In this document: in pieces, positions 34,249-46,042 of the stretch
How positions within the stretch are numbered: position 1 is the stretch's first letter
How the letters are laid out: the number at the start of each line of letters is the position of its first letter
NCBI GenBank assembly: GCA_030247855.1
Contig: JAPDRN010000004.1
Location: forward strand, 1-64,000
Reading direction: 5' to 3'
DNA: 64,000 nucleotides
Origin: Knufia peltigerae
Taxonomy: Eukaryota > Ascomycota > Eurotiomycetes > Chaetothyriales > Trichomeriaceae
Program-made: the position numbers and the translations under genes
Notes under the pieces: model-generated
Told to the model about the DNA's origin: nothing
Database searches by the model: none
The model's input: the letters and a program-made list of their open reading frames with translations, nothing else

Positions 34249-36237
34249 ATGGCTGCTCCTCCGTCTAAACAATGGGGCATCACTCCTCCCATGTCAACCG
34301 CGCTTCCCGAGTCTATTGACACGGAAAAGACGGCCGATTTGATCGAAGAACTGAAGAAAGAAAACAACTATGAACCCCTCGAAGCAACTCAGAAGAGGAT
34401 GGCTACGCTCGGATTGCTCAATAGAGTTACTCAAGAATTCGTGAGAGAAGTGAGTCGCCGGCGGAGGATGCCCCCTTCGCAAATCGAGCAGTTCGGTGGC
34501 AAGATATTTCCTTACGGAAGTTATCGTTTGGGAGTATTTGGACCTGGTGTGTTTGAATTCATACCTAGGGATCGATCAAAGCGCTGACACATGATAGGAT
34601 CTGATATTGATACTTTGGCTGTGGCTCCAAGACATGTCACTCGCGAAGACTTTTTCGAATACTTCCCAACCGTGCTCAAACGAATGACTGGCGAAAGTGA
34701 TATCTCGTCGCTCACACCTGTGCCAGATTCCTATGTCCCCATCATCAAGCTGGTCTTGAACGATATCGAAATCGACCTGATCTTTGCCTCGATCGCTAGT
34801 CTCCAGACTATTCCGAAGAACCTGACTTTGAACGATAACAACTTGCTTACCGGGTTGGATCAAGCAACTATCCGAGCAGTCACAGGACCACGTGTGACAG
34901 ATGAGATCTTGAGTTTGGTGCCCGAACAGAAGACCTTCCGAACCGCTTTGAGAGCCATCAAACTTTGGGCGCAACGAAGAGCTGTATACGCCAATATTGT
35001 TGGTTATCCTGGTGGCGTGGCATGGGCAATGCTAGTTGCAAGAGTATGCCAGTTGTATCCACATGCAGTTGGTGCCACGCTCGTGGACAAATTCTTCTTC
35101 GTCATGAAGTGCTGGGATTGGCCAACACCGGTCATGTTGAAAGACATCGAACAACCAAAGCCCTCGCAGGCCAATGAGTTCAAGGTGTGGAATCCGGCGC
35201 TTTACAGAGGTGACAAGAAGATGTTAATGCCTATAATTACCCCTGCTTTCCCGAGCATGTCGGCTACATACAACATCTCCAAGTCTGGCAAAGCTGTCAT
35301 CCTGCGTGAATTGGAAAGAGGGAGCCAGATCACAAACAACATCTTTGCTGGCAAAGCACGTTGGGGTGATCTTTTCAAAAAGCACTCTTTCTTCACTGCT
35401 GATCACAAGTACTACTTGGGAGTCACTGCGAGCACGCTTAACGCAGACTCGGCCAAACAGTGGGCAGGTTTGGTTGAGTCCAAAGTCCGTATTTTTGTAA
35501 TGCTATTGGAGGGCATTCCAGACATCACTCTGGCTCGTCCGTTCACAAAGGGTTTCAAGAGGGTCCACAAATGTTCAGACGAAACTCAAATTCGAGAAGT
35601 CCAGAAGGGTAGCATGAAATACAAGTTCGAAGACACCAAAACTGTCGAAACCACCGACCCAGAACTGGTCACCAGTAACGGTGATGGAGCTGCTGTCCCA
35701 GCTGCCGATGGTGCCCAGCCAGAAACAGAACAAGGCGCTCACACCGTATATACATACACTTTCTACATCGGCATCGACACGACTGCCAAAGGAAGCCTCA
35801 ATATCGCGCCATCTTTCCAGAATTTCAAGGATATCTGCGAGGGCTGGGCAAGCTTCAAACGAGACTTGCATTTCCTCACCCTCGCGTCGATTAAGTGGTA
35901 AGAGCATTCATGTCTCCTTCAAATGTTGTTCCAGGTACTGACTGCAATAGTTGGGACTTGCCCGATGACGTTTTCGATGCTAAAGCTGGCGAAGTCAAAC
36001 CCAGCAAACCTGTCAAGAAGATTGCAAAGCCGGTCAAGGCGGATGCTAAGTCAGGTGTTCGGCGAAGTATCAACGAAGTCGAGGTAACTTCCGTCAATCC
36101 AGGTTTTCCTTGGCTTCTATACTGACGTATTCAACCAGGCCACTGAAACCAACGGTGATACCGCAAAGCGGCAGAAATTGATGACACCTACACCTGCTCC
36201 TACTCCCACTCCAACACCTACTGCAGCCCCGGCTTGA
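34249..36237 (+). CDS. pap1: Nuclear poly(A) polymerase
   Basis: Four exons (34249-34546, 34598-35897, 35951-36083, 36139-36237) give 609 aa. The nucleotidyltransferase domain has FPYGSYRLGVFGPGSDID, with metal-binding D102 and D104, and the third carboxylate D159 in DIEIDLIF. The central domain (YPGGVAWAMLVARVCQLYP) and the RNA-binding domain (ending GWASFKRDLHFLTLASIK) follow. It adds poly(A) tails to cleaved mRNA. The C-terminus is Lys/Pro-rich, with a TPTPAPTPTPTPTAAPA tail. The last two introns have clear TACTGAC branch points. In the third exon junction the acceptor at 35950 keeps the frame. Confidence 0.93.
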
Positions 36238-37706
36238 AAAAAAGAGATAAGCTGACCAGTAGCACCATTGCCACATTGTGGCATCCTTCAAAATTGCCTC
36301 ACAAGATGACCTGATGTGGGTTCGCGACGCGACCGTTCTCGTTGATTTCGAGCATCGTTGCTCCTCAGATGTCAATCGTTATGAAACACCAAAAAAAGGT
36401 GAAAAGACAAAAGGACAAAAAAACAAAGAAAATGTTGCAGCCAAAAAGAGCTGACAACGATCCAAGTGAAGTCCCGTAGTTACTGAAGATACTAACCTGC
36501 ATACAGCACATTATGCATCAGAGCACCGTGCAACAGCAGATTGGACTTCGTTCGAATGGTACGATCGAGCCCCAGAGAGGCATGCGATGTGGAATATACA
36601 GCTTGATCCTACAAGAGTGTCGATTGAATGGTTGCGGTCGACGGGTGGAAAGGATTACGGAGAGTCGAGGCGCTACAGAAGACAAGAATTCTAGTTTCGA
36701 AGATTACTACGGGGCAAGCAGGCACGAATCTGCTGCATATGTACATAATATTCACAAATCACTTGAGTACGCATTACCAGCAGACAGACAGATACCAAAT
36801 CAATACCAGAGAGATTTCGAGGTTTTCGAACCTCGCAAGACACACAGACGATGCAATGAGGACATCTACCCTACGGACTACATGCATGAGCTGATCCCAA
36901 TCTCAACTTAACAGATCATATCTGGCCTCACATGACTCATCTAGTGTTTGTGCTTTGTGGCCAGCATGATGTGGCAGTACCACATCCCCGTTTCAATGAT
37001 TTGACCATGCTGAGTTGCTCGGGTTTTCTCGCACAGATCCCATGGGCTCATGCGGCTGAGAGAATCCCCCCTCTTTTGATGCTGGTGGCCTCAGATGTCA
37101 TCTCACACTCTGAGAGGGTGTGCGCCAATGAGATCAAGACCAACCAGACACCACATCAATACAGAGGTACTGTCCAAGTTGACACAACTCTCACTCGCTT
37201 ACATTTCCGGGGAGGCTGATGGCGTCTTGGTCCTTGAGAAACCATTGGTTATAATATCTAGACAGGGCATAAGCTGAGAGTTCTGGCCCCCTCCTTGTCA
37301 GGCATGCATGCAAAGAGCTCGTACAAAAAAAGATCACTCCAACGGAGTAAATAAGGGCTGCGTAAGTGGGCGTCAGCTGAGCTACCAGGCCAACTTTTGA
37401 ATGTGGCACAAGCCTCCTCATACTACTCATCATGCCTTCAACAAGGGTCTAACAGTGACACCTAGAGGAGAGGGTTCATGAATGTGGCTCTCCGAGCATG
37501 TGTTGAGTTGTGTGTGTGTGTGTGTGTGTGCGAGTGCGACACACTATTAAGCGAACTCGTCTCTGTCTCTCTCTCTCTTCGCCTGCCCGGTTGACACGAT
37601 ATATCAACGCCTCTGACCCCTTAGAGCACGCCGTGGTATTATAGACAGCGTCTTCTTTTCACATCTACCTCCTACCGAAAAAGTGCCATTCATCGTCCTC
37701 CTCAAC
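36238..37706. other. Long intergenic region with microsatellites near its right end
   Basis: About 1.47 kb between two plus-strand genes. A 132-codon frame at 36513-36911 has no recognisable content. A (TG)11 tract and a CT tract lie near 37509-37578. Confidence 0.5.
37509..37578. repeat. (TG)11 and (TC)n tracts
   Basis: A 22-base TG tract at 37509-37530 and a TC-rich run at 37566-37578 lie 130-200 bp before the start of the DUF2235 gene, in its probable promoter or 5' leader. Confidence 0.85.
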
Positions 37707-39470
37707 ATGGCCACCACCAACGGGTCTACTAGAAAGCGCATCGTCATATGCTGCGATGGAACATGGATGGACAGCGACGGTGATTATCAAACGCCGAGCA
37801 ACGTCACTCGAATCGCCCGCGCCATTCCACCAGTGGGATTCGACAAGACCGTCGATCCACCACAGGCCATCCACCAGGTCGTCTTTTATCAAAACGGCGT
37901 GGGCACGGGGGACAATTCACTCTACAACAGGTATGTCGGCGGTGCCACGGGTGAAGGGCTGGCCGAACACATCCGAGAAGCTTACAGCTTCGTCGCCCTG
38001 AACTACAACGAAGGGGACGAGATCTTTATAATTGGCTTCTCGCGTGGAGCCTTCACGGCCCGGTCGATCTCGAGCTTGATCAACGCCGTCGGACTGCTGA
38101 CGTCCAAAGGCCTGGAGTATTTTGTCCAGGTGTTTGAGGATTGGGAATTTCAGCAGAAAAAGGACTTTGTGACCAAGTGGCCCAACGTCCCATTTTCCGG
38201 GCACAAGCCGCCCGTCACCGATCCGCACTACCAACGGCAGTTGATAGACAAAAACCTCACGAGGCCAAACATCAAGATCAAGTGCGTCGCCGTCTGGGAC
38301 ACGGTCGGTGGCTTGGGCATTCCCATGATAGGTCTCCTCCCGCAACCTCCTAGCCGTGACTTTGCCTTCGTCGACACGCGAGTCGAGTCCAACATCGAGT
38401 ACGCGTTCCAGGCGCTGGCTCTCGACGAGCACCGCCGCGCCTACTCCCCGACCATCTGGGACTGGCCGAGTGTCGAGCCCAACGAGCTCAAAGTCCTCAA
38501 ACAGACCTGGTTCCCGGGAGTGCACAGCGACATAGGCGGGAGCTACGACGACACGGCTCTGGCCAACCTCACGCTGGCGTGGATGGTGTCGCAGCTCGAC
38601 CCGATCCTGACCGTCGACCATGCCTACGTCTTTGCGCTGATCGAGCCGCAGCAGCACCCGGGGATAGGCATCCCACGAGGCCATCTGACCTTTACTCACG
38701 AAGGGTTGCCGAAACGCGTAGAAAACACCGCGCCGCACCCCGGCCGACCCTGGGGCATGGGCAAGATTCACAACAGCATGACGGCATTTTTCCGCTTGGG
38801 GGGTTCGCGCATCCGCACGCCGGGGGAGTACCGCGAGGCCGAACTCCCTTCCCAACAGCACGGTACGCTCATCTGGATGTTTCGCAAGATCGGCGGCAGG
38901 TTGTTTGGTGGTTTACTGAACGACGAAAACACCAAACGGCCCAGACTTCATAGGACCAACGAGACCATCCACGCCAGCGTGCGCATCCGCCGCGGCAAGC
39001 ACGGTTTTGGGTATGACGACAAGGGCACGTACGACCCGCCAGCCCTCAAGGGTTGGATGCTCCACGGTACCGAGACGAACCCGGACACGCCCATCGCCCT
39101 CAACGCCCCAGGGCAGGTGGGCAAGATGACGGGTGTCGTGTACAAAAAGGCAGTGTTCCCGGAAGTTCTCGAGAGTGGTGGAAAGGACAAGAAACGGGCG
39201 AGAGTGAAAGTTCTCGACGACCATGACAAAAAGGATACGCTCGAGTTGCGCGAAGAGCCTTTGGGTGCCTTTGAACGCCAGATCCTTCAACTATGGCCCG
39301 ATATCCAGAGAGATTTTGACAATATCGGGGCAGAAGGTGCGAGCGTCGATCGGGCTCAGACCTATCCCGTACATCAACGTGCCGGGACACCTGGGACGGC
39401 CGGTGGTTTGAACGGATTGAGCGTGCATACAAAACTCAATCAGCCTGGTAGGAGGAGCGAAACGACGTGA
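37707..39470 (+). CDS. DUF2235 alpha/beta hydrolase
   Basis: Intronless, 587 aa from the ATG at 37707 (CAACATGGCC context). The DUF2235 pattern is complete: RIVICCDGTW at the start, the nucleophile elbow GFSRGAFTAR with S112, VAVWDTVGGLG with D198, and the WFPGVHSDIGG segment with H273. The domain is the catalytic core of Tle1-type phospholipases in bacteria, but most fungal members are uncharacterised; lipase or esterase activity is inferred. Residues from about 440 on are a charged C-terminal extension without a known domain. GC is high. Confidence 0.92.
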   Translation: MATTNGSTRKRIVICCDGTWMDSDGDYQTPSNVTRIARAIPPVGFDKTVDPPQAIHQVVFYQNGVGTGDNSLYNRYVGGATGEGLAEHIREAYSFVALNYNEGDEIFIIGFSRGAFTARSISSLINAVGLLTSKGLEYFVQVFEDWEFQQKKDFVTKWPNVPFSGHKPPVTDPHYQRQLIDKNLTRPNIKIKCVAVWDTVGGLGIPMIGLLPQPPSRDFAFVDTRVESNIEYAFQALALDEHRRAYSPTIWDWPSVEPNELKVLKQTWFPGVHSDIGGSYDDTALANLTLAWMVSQLDPILTVDHAYVFALIEPQQHPGIGIPRGHLTFTHEGLPKRVENTAPHPGRPWGMGKIHNSMTAFFRLGGSRIRTPGEYREAELPSQQHGTLIWMFRKIGGRLFGGLLNDENTKRPRLHRTNETIHASVRIRRGKHGFGYDDKGTYDPPALKGWMLHGTETNPDTPIALNAPGQVGKMTGVVYKKAVFPEVLESGGKDKKRARVKVLDDHDKKDTLELREEPLGAFERQILQLWPDIQRDFDNIGAEGASVDRAQTYPVHQRAGTPGTAGGLNGLSVHTKLNQPGRRSETT

Positions 39471-39833
39471 AGAGACTTCTTGCTTGGGTTGGCTTTGATT
39501 TTGATTTGCAAACTGCGATTGGCCCTCTTGTGGACGGCGCGGCGCCCGTTGGAAAATAATGTTCATTTAGCTATCATCACATGGTTCTCCACGGGGGTGT
39601 AATATCTAAACAGTCATGTATAACCATCACATGAAAAAATTCTCCTTCCTTCCACTTTCACTGTACAGCATGATGTTAATATCAAGAAAGGACAACGGGG
39701 AACCTAGAACGAGGAACACGCAAGCATCACGAAGCAAGCATGGAAATCCCGTTTTCCTACAGTAAGAAGAGAAGAACAACTTCATTCTTTGGCAAACTAC
39801 AATACAGCAACTTTGTGCCTCGTTGTGTCCAGT
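39471..39833. other. Intergenic between converging genes
   Basis: About 360 bp of 3' flanks; nothing recognised. Confidence 0.5.
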
Positions 39834-41392
39834 CTAAGCTGGCGTGTCTGAAACACTCTTCAACCAGTCAGACTTGACCTTTTCATAAAACCCGTCATCC
39901 GTGATGGCATCCCAACCCAACAACGCCAGGATCTTACCCACGACCAACGCCGGTCCATGGGCTGCCTCCTCTCCGGCCGCACTGGCAAAAGAGGGGTGAT
40001 GAGGATAACTTCCTTCGGGGCAAGGTATGGCGAACATGGAGTGGAGTGTCGGTAGGGCGTAGCTGATGTTACCTGTGTGAACCAGAGTCACGAAGTTAGA
40101 TACTGCTACACAATAACTTTTCCGTAGCCTGTGTTTTCAACTGACGTACCAATATCTGACGATCCGGTCAAGATCTCTGGGCTGGTCGCCTCTAGCTCCA
40201 ATCCGTACTCGTCACCATGAGCTTTATATCGTTGGCACAAGGTGTCGTTGATGACAATGTCCGCATAGTGCTTTTCCCTTTATTGATTTGACCCCCACTC
40301 GTTAGCATGGCCCTTCCGAAATCGGTACGGTGTATGTCAAGGTGAATTGGGGAAGGAGAAATAAAATACTTTGTAATTTTGACTGTACAGCCCGTTGCCA
40401 GTGCGCCAGCCTCGACACACTTGGTGACTCTGGCGGTCAAGGCTTTCAATGACTTCAAAGTCTGACTTCTTGTGGTGAACATGGCTCGAATCTGGGCAGG
40501 TATGATGTTTGCCGCCTTGGGGGCCTCGAGAATGGCCGAGTGGATACGGTCGGTGTCGTTTGTTTGCTGGCGAAGCATGGAGATGTTGTTGTATGAAGCC
40601 ACAAAAGCATCCAGAGCGTTGATTCCGTCCCAGGGGTTGCCGCCGGCGTGGGCGTTCTTACCCTCAAAGTCACAGAAGATTTGTTCTCGAGCCACCATTC
40701 GGACACCGGCAATCCCATCACACGGTTTCAGAGGTCCCATTCTCCTGGGTCCTCCGTGACTACAACAAGCGTATCCGAAGTTAGAATGATCCCAACCACA
40801 TCGCGAGTGGTCGACCAAAGGCCGCGCAGTCTGTAACTTACGCCATCAGTGAGACATCCACGTCCTTGTACGCTCCGGCGTCGAGCAGTTCAACTTTGCC
40901 TCCACCGCTCTCCTCTGCCGGAGTCCCGAGTAATTGCGTCCTTCCAGGGATACCAAAGTCCCTGAGGGCGAAGGAGAGGGAGAGAAAAGCAGCCAGGCTG
41001 CTCGTGGCGATCAGGTTGTGGCCGCACGCGTGACCGATATTGGGCAACGCATCGTACTCAGCGTTGAAGTTCACCAGGCGACCTCCAGAGCCACTGCGTG
41101 CCTCAAAGGCAGTCTCGATCCCATGAGCATGACGAGTGACGGTGAAGCCTTGAGCTTCAAGGAAATCACAGATCGTGTCATGAGCCTTGTACTCTTTGAA
41201 GCCGAGTTCAGGGTTGCTCCAGATCTACGCAGAGATGTGTCAGGAGGTTCCCCAAGATTTATCAGACCAGCTGCTGAGCAGTGGAGTCGCACGTACTTTG
41301 TGGTTGACCTGCCAGAGATCCTGGTTTAGTTTCGTTATCAAGGTATCCACCCGTTCCTTGACCTCTTGGTTGGGGGGTAGTTTGGCAATCAT
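39834..41392 (-). CDS. M20-family amidohydrolase (PM20D2/aminoacylase-like)
   Basis: Five exons (41392-41297, 41224-40842, 40759-40370, 40277-40150, 40072-39834) join in phase to 411 aa. Seen: IWSNPELGFKEYKAHD, the metal site NAEYDALPNIGHACGHN, GTPAEESGGGK with the catalytic Glu pair, FEGKNAHAGGNPWDGINALDA from the dimerisation domain, and a C-terminal SYALPTLHSMFAIP / HHPSFASAAG segment. The family hydrolyses amide bonds of N-acyl amino acids or small dipeptides using zinc. The start at 41392 is the first ATG in the frame; an extra upstream exon cannot be excluded. It diverges from an MFS gene 580 bp away. Confidence 0.9.
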
Positions 41393-41974
41393 CCTGGAGA
41401 AATATGGATGTCTTGATTCCTTGTCGTCAAAGTCATGGCGGAACACTTGTCATAGAATATCTTCGTTCTTTAAATACGTGAACGGCGAGATAGTATAGAC
41501 TCCTTCGGCTCTCGAGTGTATGCTTCGGCTAAACGCAGATAGAGCCATCGCGGAATTTGGGTGGAGAGTGGCGAGAAGCGATTTGCCGATACAACCAATC
41601 CTCGTCGAATATTTGCCGAGATAACAACTAGCAGGGCTCCCTCGCGTACCCAAAGGACACTGGCAAACACCAAAGTCCTGTCAAGATTGCCGACCTCAAC
41701 CTGGAACAGATCCTCAGATCCAATCAAAGTAATCAGTCAAATCTCAAGCCCAGCATCGAATTCACTACAGAAGCGGAACTCAGAATCAGTTGCAGATAAG
41801 GGAACGTATTCCGAAAGAGCAAAAGATTCCGCTGCAGCATGTATTTAAAGAGGCGCCTGGTCGACACTTTGAGAGAGAGAAAGAGAGAAAGAGAACCCGC
41901 AGGTGTTCGAAACAGCAAGCTGTTCATCGTCTTCTCAGTGACACACACCCCGAGATAGATTTCAAGAATCCAAG
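41393..41974. other. Divergent promoter region of the M20 and MFS genes
   Basis: 582 bp shared by the two divergent genes. A TATTTAAA box is annotated near the MFS start. A GA-rich stretch is at about 41871-41895. No regulator-binding site could be assigned. Confidence 0.55.
41842..41849 (+). promoter_or_regulatory. TATA-like box upstream of the ACS transporter
   Basis: TATTTAAA lies about 126 bp before the ATG at 41975, in the expected range. Confidence 0.4.
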
Positions 41975-43849
41975 ATGGGGACCGCCACCTCCAACCCAGA
42001 GTCTGTTCTATCAGAGAAGATGTCTGCTGGCTGCGCCGGCTCTATCGAGGCCAAGGAGGTAGACATGCAACTTGGAGAGGTGTCGACCACTGCTCCTAGC
42101 AGTGCTGACAACAAGCGAGTCCTTCGTCGCATCGACTACTGGTAAGGGCCTCTCCGATTTTGATAGGGATGAAACCCCGACCTTACTGACGATCAACAAG
42201 CATAATCCCATTGATGGGTTTCTGCTACATGCTGCAGTTCATGGACAAACTCGCTCTCAGCCAGGCCACTCTCCTCGGGCTCCGTCAGGATATTGTAGGT
42301 CGATCCCTCGGTGTTTCTCTCAGGTCGACAATATCTGACCGTTGATCTTACGCGCGCAGCACCTTCGTGGCTCGGAATACTCTTGGTGCTCCGCTGTATT
42401 CTATTTTGGCTACTTGGCCTGGAGCTGGCCAAGTTCGTATTTGATTGTTCGATTTCCCACGGGGAAATATGTTTCTCTGATGGTGTAAGTCTCCATTCGA
42501 AGGACGTCGCCGGTAACCCTCCTTCTAACATGTGAACACTTCAGTTTCTTATGGGGCGTCATCCTCATGTGTCATGGGGCATGCAAAAACTTTGCAGGCT
42601 TGATGGCATTGAGATTTTTTCTCGGTGTCGGGGAGGCATGTCTCGCTCCTGGATTCGCTTTGATAACTGGCATGTTTTACACACGTCAAGAGCAGCCGAT
42701 CCGGTAAGATCCATGCACGTGGGAGAATTGTGCACTTCAAAACTGACGCCAGCGTTAACAGACAAGGCGCGTGGTTCATAGGTAATGCCATCGCGAATAT
42801 GTTTGGCGGCCTTGTCGCCTACGGCATTGGGAATATAACGACTTCTTCTCTGCCTACCTGGCGTCTTTTATTTCTCATCCTCGGAGCCACCACTTCTGTT
42901 TATTCGATTATCCTTTTCTGGTTTCTTCCAGACTCGCCACAACAGGCCCGGTTTCTCTCGAAACAAGACCAGCAAATCGCCGTCATCCGCACGTTGACTA
43001 ACAAGACCGGTGTCCTTGATCATGACAAGTTCGTCATGGCGCAGTTATGGGACGCCCTCCTCGATCCTCAGACGTGGGGTCTGTTTCTGTACACGGCCTC
43101 TGTGAATATCGCAAATGGTGGTCTGACAAGCGTGAGTCTTTCCCCTTTCATCAGAAGAAGAAAATGTTGATGATAATCCCTCTGTCTGCAGTTCGGTGCC
43201 ATTGTCATTGCAGGGTTTGGGTTTTCCGATCTCAGAGCACTCCTGATTCAGATGCCCATGGGCGCCACCCAACTAGTCTTCTTACTCCTGACCTCCGGGC
43301 TTGCCAGTTTCATTCCGTCGTCACGAATCGCTCTCATGATGTTCAATACTTTGACATCCCTGGTTGGTATGGTAATGGTATACGCTGCCGAAGGAAAAGC
43401 CACTCGGATGGCAGGCTTGTGTTTGGCCACGGTATTTGCGACCAACATTCCCCTCTCGTTGTCCTTGATCAGTTCAAATGTCGGAGGCTTCACCAAACGC
43501 TCGGTCATCAGTGCCACCTTGTTCGTTGCGTATTGCACAGGAAACATCATCGGACCTCAATTTTTCCTGGCGAGTCAGGAACCAAGGTACCAGGTATGTG
43601 TCTTTCCAGTTTCTTGTATAGCAAACCACCTTACTGACATTGGCACAGACTGGACTCATCGCTTCTGTGTCAGGCCTTGCGCTTGGAATTGTCTTCCTGG
43701 TCGCTCTATTGTTCTACTATATCTGGGAAAATCGTCGCAGGGACAAACTGTACAATTCGCGTTCGCCATCGACCTCAGCTGGAGAGCCACCCGAGGAGGT
43801 GTCAAATAAGACGGACAGACAACTCAGTAGCTTCAGATATGTGCTATAG
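41975..43849 (+). CDS. MFS transporter, anion:cation symporter (Dal5-like) family
   Basis: Seven exons (41975-42141, 42201-42294, 42360-42484, 42545-42703, 42762-43131, 43192-43593, 43649-43849) join in phase to 505 aa. Landmarks of the fungal ACS family: RRIDYW before helix 1, QFMDKLALSQATLLGLRQD, GSEYSWCSAVFYFGYL, LMALRFFLGVGEACLAPGF (helix 4) and RQGAWFIGNAIANM. The C-terminal half has SSNVGGFTKRS and FVAYCTGNIIGPQFF. The family imports organic anions such as allantoate, vitamins, sugars acids or peptides; the substrate is open. Its position between an M20 amidohydrolase and a Zn2Cys6 regulator suggests uptake of an N-acyl or amide compound (inference). Confidence 0.92.
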
Positions 43850-44158
43850 ATGGTTAATCTGCCGGTTCTAAGGATATTCAAGAGCCTGATCCATCATAAC
43901 AATGTTATGAACTCGTCCTTGTGAATGGATGGACAGATGGAGTCCCTGGTGCAGTGATAAGATAAATCAAGTGTTGGTCGGTTGCATTGAGTAGATAAAT
44001 CGTCTGTTCTTATCTTATCTCGGATCATATATTTTCCCACCCTCCATATTGAAAACGAGGGGTCGATATGAACAACCTCTTCATACTTTCTCTTCTCAAC
44101 AACCTCGGCGCAGGTGAAACGGCATCCATGGTTGCAATATCCCACAGATCTCGCGAAA
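43850..44158. other. Intergenic between the transporter and regulator
   Basis: 309 bp; 3' flank of the transporter and promoter of the regulator. Nothing recognised. Confidence 0.5.
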
Positions 44159-46042
44159 ATGATAACTCCTCAGTTCGGTCGACATGGCCCAAGGTCCAAG
44201 AGAGGTAAAGAAGCTCCATCCATTCAGTGACTGTCGACACCCCGACGACTGAGCAAATTCTTAGGCTGTACGACTTGTCGAACTCGAAAACTCAAGTGCG
44301 ATGAACGAAGACCATTATGCACACGGTGTGAACGCATAGGCATGAAATGTGAGTGGGATAAGCCGGTCCAGCGACGTCGGCAGCGAGTCTTCGGTCAACC
44401 CGTGAAAGCGACTTCCACTCCCTCCAGCACACCCGATTCAGCGCAACCACCAACAGAAGCCTCACCAGCCAGCGATGAACAGAAGTCACTGATCTATTCA
44501 GGACTTGAGGAAGCTCCAAGCACGTTTGAGAATTGCGAGAAACAAGATGGCGATTCTCGGCTTGTCTTGGACACCAGACAGCAGCTTAGCCCAGTCTACA
44601 GCGCTAGGACTAACTCCCCCCAATCCGCACTCTCAACCAGCCATATTCCCCTGTCAAACTCCTTGAAGCTCTGTCCACAAGACCATGAATGCTTCCAATA
44701 CATTCCCAATTCATTCCTCGTGCAGTTCATCGGGAAACCATGGCAATGGAGCATGCTTTCGTACGTCCATTCAGAAATCGCGAGTTACGAAAGTGGAGTC
44801 ATGAGGGCCTTTATCGCGCTCGCTTCAATGGAACTTCGATGCAGATACATGTCTTCCCACTCTGGAGATTCTGGAGACATTGCAACTGCGCAGCAGCATG
44901 AGATACTCGCCACTGATCATTATCACCAGGCTCTGAGAGATCTATCGCGCCTTTTAGATCGAGCCTCTCAGCCGGCGAGAACCGATCGGGACCTTGATTC
45001 TTTGTTTGCGACGTGGTTCCTTCTCCTATGGGTTGGATACTACAACGTCGAGCTAGCCAGAGCTTCTCAAGTTCATCTGAGTGGCATCCGCAGCTTTCTT
45101 GTGGAAGATGTGCATGGTCCTAGAGGCCAACTCTGCCTTCCGCCCGCATCGCAACAACTCCTTTATTTCATCTCGTTAGTTTGCCTCACTATTGGGACCC
45201 GTAGCCACAAGGACTAATATCGAATAGAATCGTCGATACACACCTCGCACTTGGCAACCTAGGGGTGGGCCAATTGACCCAGGAACTATTGCAGGCCGAT
45301 TCACACTTGCACCAAGATCGATTATTTCAAGAAGCACGCACTTGTCTCCCAAGGATGTGGGGACCGGAATACCCTGCTGAGCAGCTGCTCGATGATCTTG
45401 AAAACTATCGGCCCCTGAGTTTTATACAGGCATGCGCAAAGCTCAAGGTGGAGGTGTGGAACTTGGGCCTCGCGTTGAGGGGGCTGACTGTCAACCAAAG
45501 CAGCCTCGATCAATTGTGGCAGAAGATAAAACACAATGGCCAGGTAATTTCATCTCGCGCCGCATTCATGGAATGGAGTTCAATTACTAATTTCTTCGGG
45601 GGGCTCGCAGGACTTCCTCGATGTCCTCGCCCTGGCCCGTATCGCCACAAATTCGGGAGGACGCCGAGTTATGTGGACAATTTATCATGCCGCACTCGAA
45701 TACTATGCTATCCAGATATTGTTTTCCTGCCTTGGTGACAGCAAGAGTACATTTTCTCCTTGGCTGGACAACACATTGAGAGATCTCCTTGGGATCGCGT
45801 ATAAGGCGCTGGGAGAGAAGCCGGTCATGGTGTATCGGTACGCCTGGCCATTAGCTGTGGCTTTGATCAGGATTCGTGACCCAATCCATAAAGATTGGGT
45901 GGCTGCGCAGGTGAAGCGAGCAAGTGTTCTCATTGGGAATCCAGGCATTCCAAAGCATTTACTCGAGGAGAGCCCGCCACCAAATACGCCACTCTTTCTC
46001 GGACTTCAGCATCAGGGAGACTCTGAGGCACAAGAAATATGA
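44159..46042 (+). CDS. Zn2Cys6 fungal transcription factor
   Basis: Four exons (44159-44204, 44265-45174, 45228-45543, 45611-46042) give 567 aa. The binuclear zinc cluster is rebuilt across the first splice: C17-x2-C20-x6-C27-x6-C34-x2-C37-x6-C44, with TRKLKCDERRPLCTRC. A Pro/Ser-rich linker follows, and from about residue 150 the helical fungal_trans-type regulatory domain (VMRAFIALASMELR, ATWFLLLWVGYYNVE). It should bind paired CGG half-sites. It lies on the same strand as, and 310 bp after, the ACS transporter, so it may regulate the transporter and the M20 gene (inference). Confidence 0.9.

Noticed and set aside
36513..36911. 132-codon plus-strand frame
   Set aside because: No recognisable domain; composition and length fit chance in a 1.4-kb intergenic region.
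37917..38861. 314-codon antisense frame over the DUF2235 gene
   Set aside because: It is a mirror of a GC-rich coding strand whose plus-strand protein has a full catalytic signature. The same applies to the 213-codon frame over the amylase at 3666-4307.
39834..41392. Idea that the M20 gene is broken into pieces
   Set aside because: The pieces join through four introns with good donors and acceptors and exact phase, giving an intact 411-aa enzyme.
26598..46042. One large secondary-metabolite cluster
   Set aside because: No polyketide synthase, peptide synthetase or terpene cyclase is present, and housekeeping genes such as poly(A) polymerase interrupt the region.
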